NCBI GenBank assembly: GCA_907163375.1
Contig: CAJQUW010002187.1
Coordinates: 62,001 to 126,000, forward strand
Source of the DNA: Prostheceraeus crozeri
Taxonomy: Eukaryota; Platyhelminthes; Polycladida; Euryleptidae
Reading direction: 5' to 3'
DNA length: 64,000 nucleotides
The notes beneath the pieces were generated by a model. That model worked only from the letters and a program-made list of their open reading frames with translations. It had not been told where the DNA came from and did no database searches. Shown here piece after piece: positions 58,067-64,000 of the stretch (positions within the stretch are counted from its first letter, which is position 1; each line of letters starts with the position of its first letter). Made by a program: the position numbers and the translations under genes.

Positions 58067-58111
58067 TGATAGAAACATAGTTGTTTTTCTTTCAAAAAAA
58101 ATATATATGTA

Positions 58112-59909
58112 CAGGGTGGGCCAGAAGTCCCCTGCACTTTTTAAAATGTGAATTATTCCTTAACTTATATAGTAAAAATCGGTGTAGAAAAGGCTAAGTT
58201 TGATTAACATATGTATAGGAGGTCAAATACATGTGATGAGAGCATTTTAGGCATACTTTCCATCTGATAATCTCATTAATTAACCTCATTATCGTTTAGT
58301 GTGATGTGTAATCAATAAAGATCCAATCTTCTCTTCTTAGAGATCCGATCTTCTGATCTTCTGTTCCATTCAGTTTTTAAAGAAACTGATTGTTCGATAT
58401 CTCTACTTCCTAATTTGAAAATTCCGTTTCAAAGAATTTGATTATCCGATATCTCAACCTGGAAATTTGACAATGATTGGTTTGATTTCATGTCATCCTT
58501 AATCGCTTAATTTCAAAAAGATTTGAATTTTTATCGCACTGCATTGTGATTATTGAATAAATATCATTTTGAAGTAAACTGGAGTTCGCTCTGTTGAATC
58601 CTATGATGACTGACTCGTCACCTTACAGTATACCTTTTCGTATTCAAGCAGCGGCATGGTTATACGAATCCGATCGTTCAAATAAAGCAATGCGGGAAGT
58701 AAAGCACAAGTTACGAAGGTCTTATGACGTGGAACCCCCGAGAGGAGAACAGATTCGAAAATGGATGGATAAACTTTTTGAAACAGGAAGTATTAATGAC
58801 AGTGCAAGAATTGGTCGTCCCAGCGAGCGAGGTGATTATGCTACAAATGTCGAGGCCTCGGTGGAAGCCAACCCTACGCTAAGTTCCAGAAGACGGTCTG
58901 AAGAATTGAATATTCCCAGAACAACGCTTCGAAGAATATTAAAGTCCGATTTGAATTACAGACCTTTCAAATCCGTGAAGGTTCAGTATCTTTCGGATGA
59001 TGATCGTGATCTCAGAGTCAAATGTTGTCGCGACATTCTAGTCAGATATCCGATTGGCCGCAGGAGGAACCTGCTCTTTTTTCTGATGAATGTGCATTTT
59101 ACGGTGACGGGCGTGATGTCAACTCGGTTTTCTGGAGCAAAGCAAATCCTTTCTTTTGGGAACAAGTTCATCAGCATCCTCCAAGTGTTATGGTATGGGC
59201 GGCAATGAGTAGTGATCACTTAATTGGACCATTTTTCATGGAAGGAGCAATAACTTCTGCACGCTATATTGAATTGTTACGAACGCATTTCATACCAGAA
59301 TTGCAGAGACTTGGACTCTTGTATTCCGCTAATTTCCAACAAGACGGTGCCCCTTCCCATACCGCCCATGCTACGAGGGACTATCTCAATACCGTTTTCC
59401 CAGACAGATGGGTTGGTAAGTTCGGTCCGATTGCCTGGCCTGCACGCAGTCCCGACCTGTCTTCCTGTGACAACGCTTTATGGGGAATATTGAAGCGACA
59501 GGTTATTTCAATGAAATGTGAATGTGTTGATGATTTGAAATGTGTCACAAAGAACTTGTTTGAAAGTTTTGATAAAGAGACTCTGAAAAGAATTCATGAC
59601 CGTACTTTCCGTCGAATGCAGGTGTGCATAGATCACCAAGGTAACCAAGTTGACCCTTTTGATAAATAAGAAAATCCTTTTTTCAAATACTTACTGTTTT
59701 TGTATTTATTTTCGGAAATTTAGAAGATAAATGGGGCGTATATACATCATTATAAATGTGTATGATCTAGTCATAAAGCAACTCTTAACTTTAATTTAGA
59801 TGATAATTTCAATAACAAATTGATTTATGAGCCGTTAGAGACACTCATTAAGTATAACTTGATGTCTTTTCCATTTTCAAAAAGTGCAGGGGACTTCTGG
59901 CCCACCCTG
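58112..59909 (+). mobile_element. Tc1/mariner DD41D element, young copy
   Basis: TA (58110-58111 and 59910-59911) flanks ends CAGGGTGGGCCAGAAGTCCC that match perfectly for 31 bp. 1,798 bp, transposase on the plus strand with a single frame break. Inserted at the edge of the PLE ending at 58097. The best preserved member of this family here and a plausible source of, or sister to, other copies. Confidence 0.92.
58594..59669 (+). pseudogene. DD41D transposase with a single homopolymer frameshift
   Basis: MTDSSPYSIPFRIQAAAWLY... with two HTH blocks (EQIRKWMDKLFETGSINDSA; IPRTTLRRILKSDLNYRPFK). At 59077-59086 a run of six T shifts the frame. With seven T the text would read LLFFSDECAFYG, matching the LFFLDECADY of the 47747 element. 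Beyond it the frame is open to the end: VNSVFWSKANPF, FQQDGAPSHTAHATRDY (second Asp), WPARSPDLSSCDNALWGIL (third Asp, 41 residues on), ending QVDPFDK. Total about 359 residues, family length. All catalytic residues are present, and the only defect is one missing T, which may be a sequencing error. Confidence 0.9.
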
Positions 59910-60150
59910 TACATATATTTATCAAATCTCAACAGAAGTAAACAGCACGATCTGTCTCGTGGCAAATTTATCAATTGCCAGGTTACTTGTCTAAATATAC
60001 ATGTATATATATATATACACTCAAGGAAAAAATAAAGTACCCGGTGGAAAAAGTTATGTTAACAGTGACAAATTTATCATTTCAGTCAATTTTTTCTACT
60101 CTTTGGTGTGAAATATGAACTTTAGAAGTTAATCAATAGTCAAACCATTA

Positions 60151-60331
60151 TGCCTCAACTACACAGCGAGCTTTTCCAAGCGTTTTGCAGCAAATACAAA
60201 GTCATTGCAGCATTTGTAGACTTCCATAATGCACGCAAAGCAAACTAGAGCGATTGATAGCTTGCGGACATGCGGTTACTCGAGACGCTTGGGACGCTCG
60301 TGTTTGCTTCGCTTTCAGTGTAGCTGAGGCA
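60151..60331. mobile_element. Nested MITE, 181 bp, TA target
   Basis: Ends TGCCTCAACTACACAGCGAG and, inward from the right, TGCCTCAGCTACACTGAAAG. TA at 60149-60150 and 60332-60333. The interior contains further AGCG/CGCT-rich self-complementary words. No coding capacity. It sits in the leader of the Tc1 element and is therefore younger than it. Confidence 0.72.
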
Positions 60332-60445
60332 TAATACTGTGATTCCATTCATTGTTCTTTCATGCGTACCGAGCTGTACTCTGTTCAATCCGCTAGCTAC
60401 ATACACCACAATTATTGACAGTATCGTAGCATTAGCAAATTAGTC

Positions 60446-61437
60446 ATGGCGACACGTGGATGTGATTTGACTGAATTCAAGAGAGGTCAAATCTACGCCT
60501 TAAAGTTTCATGCGAATTTTTCAAGACCTAAAATTGCTGAGATATCAGAGAACACAGTCAGAAAGTACCTACAGAGGCTATCAGCTGGTGGAGATGCTAA
60601 AGCAACCAATCGAGCTTCTTGTGGCCGTAGGAAATTTTAACTTTCTCTTCGAACCATCCTTTTTGCTCTGACAGAGTAATTAAGCAAAACCTAAATCTAG
60701 AATGCACCAGAAGGACCGTAACAAATCGATTGCTGAGCGGTGGTCTCAAGGCATTTACACCAGCTAGAAAGACAGCCTTGACAGCATATCATGAACATCG
60801 CAGATTGGAATGGGCTACAGAAAAGTCATCGTGGACTTTGACGAGGTGGAAGAAAGTGGTGTTTTGTGACGAATCGAAATTCTGCTTCGATCTGTCACGA
60901 GTACAGTTTGTCCGTCGATCGATAGGAGATCAGTACACGGATCGCTACGTCTGCCGTACTCCGAACAGATCTGTCGCGCATGTAATGGTGTGGGGTGCAT
61001 TATCAAGTAATGGACATACGAGCCTGGTGAGAATTCAAGAGAGAGATTGGATGCCCAAAAGTACATCGACATCCTTGAAGGTAATCTTCTTCCAGTATGG
61101 AATACAATCACTCAAGCAGGTGGCATCTTCCAGCAAGACAATCCACCGATACATTCGGCGAACCGGACTGTTCCTTCAACACAATGGAATCCCTACCTTA
61201 GACTGGCCTGCATTTAGTCCCGACATGAATCCCATCGAACACGTGTGGGCACAGATGGAACTGAAACTCCAAAGAGAATATGAGGACCCAGAAGACAGTG
61301 ACCAACTCTTTGCAACGCTTGATGTCATTTGGAATGAACTGATGGATGATATCAATTATCGAGCTTCTCTTATCAGTTCAATCCGTGATCGCGTAGTCAC
61401 AGTACTGGATGCTGAAGGTGATTTTACGAGATTTTGA
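60446..61437 (+). pseudogene. Tc1 transposase, DD34E, disrupted
   Basis: Begins MATRGCDLTEFKRGQIYALK (first HTH). A deletion joins PKIAEI to SENTVRKYL, and the frame ends at 60640. The catalytic half opens at about 60730: VVFCDESKFCFD (first Asp), HVMVWGALSSNGHTSLV, then a two-step frame excursion (about 61085-61180) that moves the second Asp (FQQDNPPIH) into another frame, then DWPAFSPDMNPIEHVWAQ with the Glu, to the C-terminus at 61437. Length about 330 if whole. Confidence 0.85.
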
Positions 61438-61583
61438 CTGCTTTCTATGTACTAGTACGCCTTTCGTGACTTTATACGTGTATTGATTTCTGTGATCGAC
61501 TCTGAAGCGCAAATAGTGCATATTGTCTTGTTGTTTTCAAAATAGAGTTAAATGTCTAGCCGGGTACTTTATTTTTTCCTTGA

Positions 61584-61586
<3 letters not shown>

Positions 61587-61621
<35 letters not shown>
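61587..61621 (+). repeat. (TA)n microsatellite, right half
   Basis: About 34 bp of TA. The left half (60003-60017) lies on the other side of the Tc1 insertion. Confidence 0.9.
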
Positions 61622-61625
<4 letters not shown>

Positions 61626-63429
61626 TCTATACTTTATATAATCTGCAACAGATTCTATTCTTTCACGATTTTCAAATATCTACCTTTTCAATTTGTAAAT
61701 GATTTTGTGTGTCATACTTACTTCATTCTATGCAGTGCATTGAAAAGCGAGACAACTCGTGAAATCAATCGGCAGCATACAAAATTCAGTTTTAGTCACT
61801 CTAGTAGTTTACGTCAAAACGTTTGAAAAAATATATACCATATATTGTATATAACATTTATAAACGCTAAAAACGTTCTACTCGTTAATTTATGCAGCGC
61901 CCATAAAAGTCGCCAATTGGATCAAGAAAGGGGAAATATCAATTTTGCATATATCTAATACCAATTATCATCAAAGAAGTGAACATTAGAATCATGACCT
62001 CCTGAAAAACATGACTTCGCTATTTCATTTAAAATAAGCTTATGCTCCTCTGTGACTTTGCCACATTTTGTCACACCAACAAAAATTTAGTTGTTCTACC
62101 GCAGCCACTACCGGTACTAGCTCCATTTTACTTGACTTCAATTGACTACGGAATCAGTTCTTTGATTTCACTATACTTACATATGCAAATAGAGTTTATT
62201 TTCAATTCATAATCAAGCAAGTACAGCCTATTAGTGTTGCAGTCAAATCACATTCATTTCCTAAGTTGTCAGTTTTCCAATAGATTTTCGACAAAAATTA
62301 AACCTGCATTTTAAACTGCACAGAACTCTTTCCGTGACTAAAATGTGCTTCCGAAATTGAACAGGACATTCCAACTACACAAGGAATATAAATACATCTC
62401 TTTCTATAATGTACAATGAACAAGAACATCCGTACACTCAAAATTCTTATTTCACATGAAAGCACGTGATGTCAATGAGACTGTAATTAATCAATTTCTC
62501 AGAGTTGATTTAAATATGAACTACAGGTTTTAATAAATAAAAAAGGAAAAACGCCGTATATTTAGACAAATGTAAATCAGACTGTTCGCTTTGTCTTTTG
62601 AGTTACTCAGACTAGAATCAAGACAAGGACTGCACTTCTTCACTTTATTATGCGCCCTTTTTCACTAGTGTTTGAGGCATATACAGCTATGTGCGAAAGA
62701 CGTGCACTTCGCTAAAAAATAAAATTCGCTAATAAAAAAAATTCGCATGGGTAGTTGGAGCAGTTTAGCAGACTAAGAAGCTAATTTCTTCAAATTATTC
62801 CTGTATTTTCATACGGCACCAGTAATTAGGTATCTCTAAATAAGTAGTACCCCTGTGTGAACGTCGTTTGCTAATGTCAAAGCCGCAAACATCGGACTAC
62901 ATTCCTAATAATGTAATCCGATGTCTATGGTGAAAGCCATGGACATGGTCAAAGCCATGGCGTAAGTATATTAGGTAGAGTGGCAACTCTGCATTCATTA
63001 ATTAGTCAATGTGTATTTGAAGGGCTAGATAGGAAATAAAAGCATTTTTACATCGTGTGCAACGAAGCCATAGTGAAAATTAGCTGATATTGCATGAATT
63101 TGAAAATATTTGTAAGCAGGCAATGAATATTCGTTTTTATTGGCTGTTTTTAGAAATTACAGGACTAAAACGCATTTTAATAATAAATCAAGAAATTTCT
63201 GAATGTCTAAAGACAAAGTCCAAATTGCAACAAATAATAGTGTAACATTCTACTTTTTCAGATGTTTTGCGCATGCTAATATGTCTTGTGCTGCTAATAC
63301 AATTCTTTCAATTAGACTTCCTTGCATTATTTTGTGTCAGTTGATTATTAGATCTCAAGTGCGCATGTTATACAGGAATAGTGTGAACGAAGAAGAATTA
63401 TTGCTTCATTTTTAGATGAAAGCAGAGTA
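61622..63429. other. Gene-free stretch with one hairpin
   Basis: No gene recognised. A hairpin at 62889-62924 (ACATCGGACTACATT, 6-nt loop, AATGTAATCCGATGT) shares its sequence with the stronger hairpin at 63430-63476, and together they may be the ends of one element (62889-63476). Confidence 0.4.
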
Positions 63430-63476
63430 CATAGACATCGGATTGCATTAATAAATAATGTAATCCGATGTCTATG
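63430..63476. repeat. 21-bp hairpin, 5-nt loop
   Basis: CATAGACATCGGATTGCATT with its complement TAATGTAATCCGATGTCTAT around a short ATAAA loop; one G-U or mismatch in 21 pairs. The same arm occurs at 62889-62930. Either a palindromic transposon terminus or a small hairpin RNA source. Confidence 0.6.
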
Positions 63477-63510
63477 GCCGAGTACATTTCACCTACAATT
63501 CTCCAAATCA

Positions 63511-63741
63511 TAGAGTAGGGATATATAGGTAGATTGTTGACTCAAAAAAGTATATACAGTGAAAAATTTTACATGAAAAGATTCAGTTTTTCGCGGAGAT
63601 TACGTTCCCGTGGTCCAAAAATTTTTTGAGCATTTTTGAAAAAGGTCTAAATTTTGCAAATTTATATACTACTGACATGACTTCTCCAAATAAGTAGCAA
63701 TAGAGTAGGGATATATAGAGAGTGTCGACTCAAAACCCAAG
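63511..63741 (+). repeat. Unclassified repeat, copies 2 and 3 (same family as 17438-17632)
   Basis: TAGAGTAGGGATATATA starts a 190-bp copy at 63511 and recurs at 63701, where only about 40 bp follow before the tandem array. The copies are directly adjacent, so this is a tandem duplication or an insertion flanked by a long duplication. Confidence 0.65.
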
Positions 63742-64000
63742 CAACACAAAACGTGTAGGGAACGTGGCCGCCACGTTGCGAACGTGTCCGAACGTGGCCG
63801 GGGATTCATCACGTGTTGACCACGTGTGTGACACGTTGTCAAAACACGCAATATTTTGGTGAATTCGTGACGTGATGGCCACGTGTTGTACACGTTGTCA
63901 AAGCACGCAATTTTTGGTGAATTCGAGACGTGATGTCCAACGTGGATGACACGTAGTCAAAACACACAATTTTTGATGAATTCGCAACACGTCTCGCACG
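63742..64000 (+). repeat. ACGTG-rich tandem array, period about 58-60 bp, runs off the end
   Basis: Units contain CCACGTG or CCAACGTGG, GTACACGTTGTCAAA, a CACGCAATTTTTGGTGAATT segment and a variable last five bases. Three full units and parts of others are visible. CACGTG/ACGTG appears two to four times per unit. The array continues beyond the window. Confidence 0.82.

Larger units (their letters stand above)
56654..58097 (-). mobile_element. 5'-truncated PLE with an inverted copy of its own 3' end
   Basis: The minus strand from about 57747 encodes the end of the RT (YVDDCFAIFRTEKDC, then SLIFLDTVVSI) and the endonuclease. 57748-58097 is an inverted copy of the terminal about 350 bp (56654-57002) at about 97% identity, joined at the truncated 5' end. 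Such head-to-head 3' ends are typical of PLE insertion. Both arms contain the same hammerhead-like motif. High arm identity suggests a fairly young event. The copy is broken. Confidence 0.87.
60018..61586 (+). mobile_element. Tc1-like element inserted in a TA microsatellite
   Basis: Ends CACTCAAGGAAAAAATAAAG and complement (about 28 bp, one mismatch), directly inside TATATATA on both sides (target TA at 60016-60017 and 61587-61588). 1,569 bp. The 5' leader holds a nested MITE (60151-60331). Transposase on the plus strand is broken. Confidence 0.9.

Noticed and set aside
1-64000. LTR retrotransposon, retrovirus or Polinton copies
   Set aside because: No gag/integrase/capsid-like or protein-primed polymerase frames and no LTR pairs seen. 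All reverse transcriptases here are PLE or LINE type.

Overview
This window is nuclear DNA of an animal, most likely an aquatic invertebrate. It is AT-rich, has GT-AG introns and sparse genes, and is packed with transposons. I see no bacterial operons, CRISPR array, rRNA or convincing tRNA, and no LTR retrotransposon, retrovirus or Polinton. The exact phylum cannot be read from the sequence. The mix of Penelope-like elements (PLEs) with GIY-YIG endonucleases and hammerhead motifs, DD41D and mariner/Tc1 elements, ZBED-type hATs, Harbinger and pogo fits many marine invertebrates.

Host genes. The centrepiece is a head-to-head pair of small two-exon nucleotidyltransferases of the non-canonical poly(A)/poly(U) polymerase (TENT) type. 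Gene A (minus, exons 15927-16199 and 5391-6146) keeps the catalytic aspartates and begins with a dual-acylation signature (MGCISS, then CC). Gene B (plus, exons 16512-16733 and 19103-20188) has the same phase-0 intron position, but two of its three catalytic aspartates are replaced and it carries a long acidic tail, so it looks like a pseudoenzyme paralogue. About 310 bp separate the two starts. The other host genes are a MEST/epoxide-hydrolase-like alpha/beta hydrolase (30431-31440, minus) and a classical short-chain dehydrogenase (42356-43134, minus). Each of these appears to lack one base near its N-terminus.

Layout. 1-760: 3' part of a PLE. 760-5100: no gene, but a foldback MITE and an inverted repeat with hammerhead-like cores. 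5391-20188: the TENT pair. Gene A's 9.8-kb intron holds a hAT with a perfect 8-bp target duplication, a long-TIR mariner nested inside that hAT, a small MITE and a second hAT-like element. Gene B's intron holds a pogo fragment. 20.9-29.4 kb: hAT-like elements, a folded Tc1, a LINE scrap, a deleted Tc1 and a Harbinger transposase exon. 30.4-34.2 kb: the hydrolase and a DD41D element with one internal stop. 35.9-38.4 kb: a PLE with intact reverse transcriptase, bounded by inverted repeats, with a hammerhead-like motif. 40-45 kb: LINE tail, pogo MITE, dehydrogenase, GC-ended MITE. 46-61.6 kb: a dense nest of two ZBED-type hATs, three DD41D elements, three PLE pieces and a Tc1 inserted in a TA microsatellite. 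61.6-64 kb: hairpins, an unclassified direct repeat and an ACGTG-rich tandem array running off the end.

How the parts relate. The two polymerase-like proteins could act together (active enzyme plus inactive partner, perhaps transcribed from one bidirectional promoter), but that is inference. The remaining sequence is mostly a record of repeated transposition, with TA-rich microsatellites as frequent landing sites.
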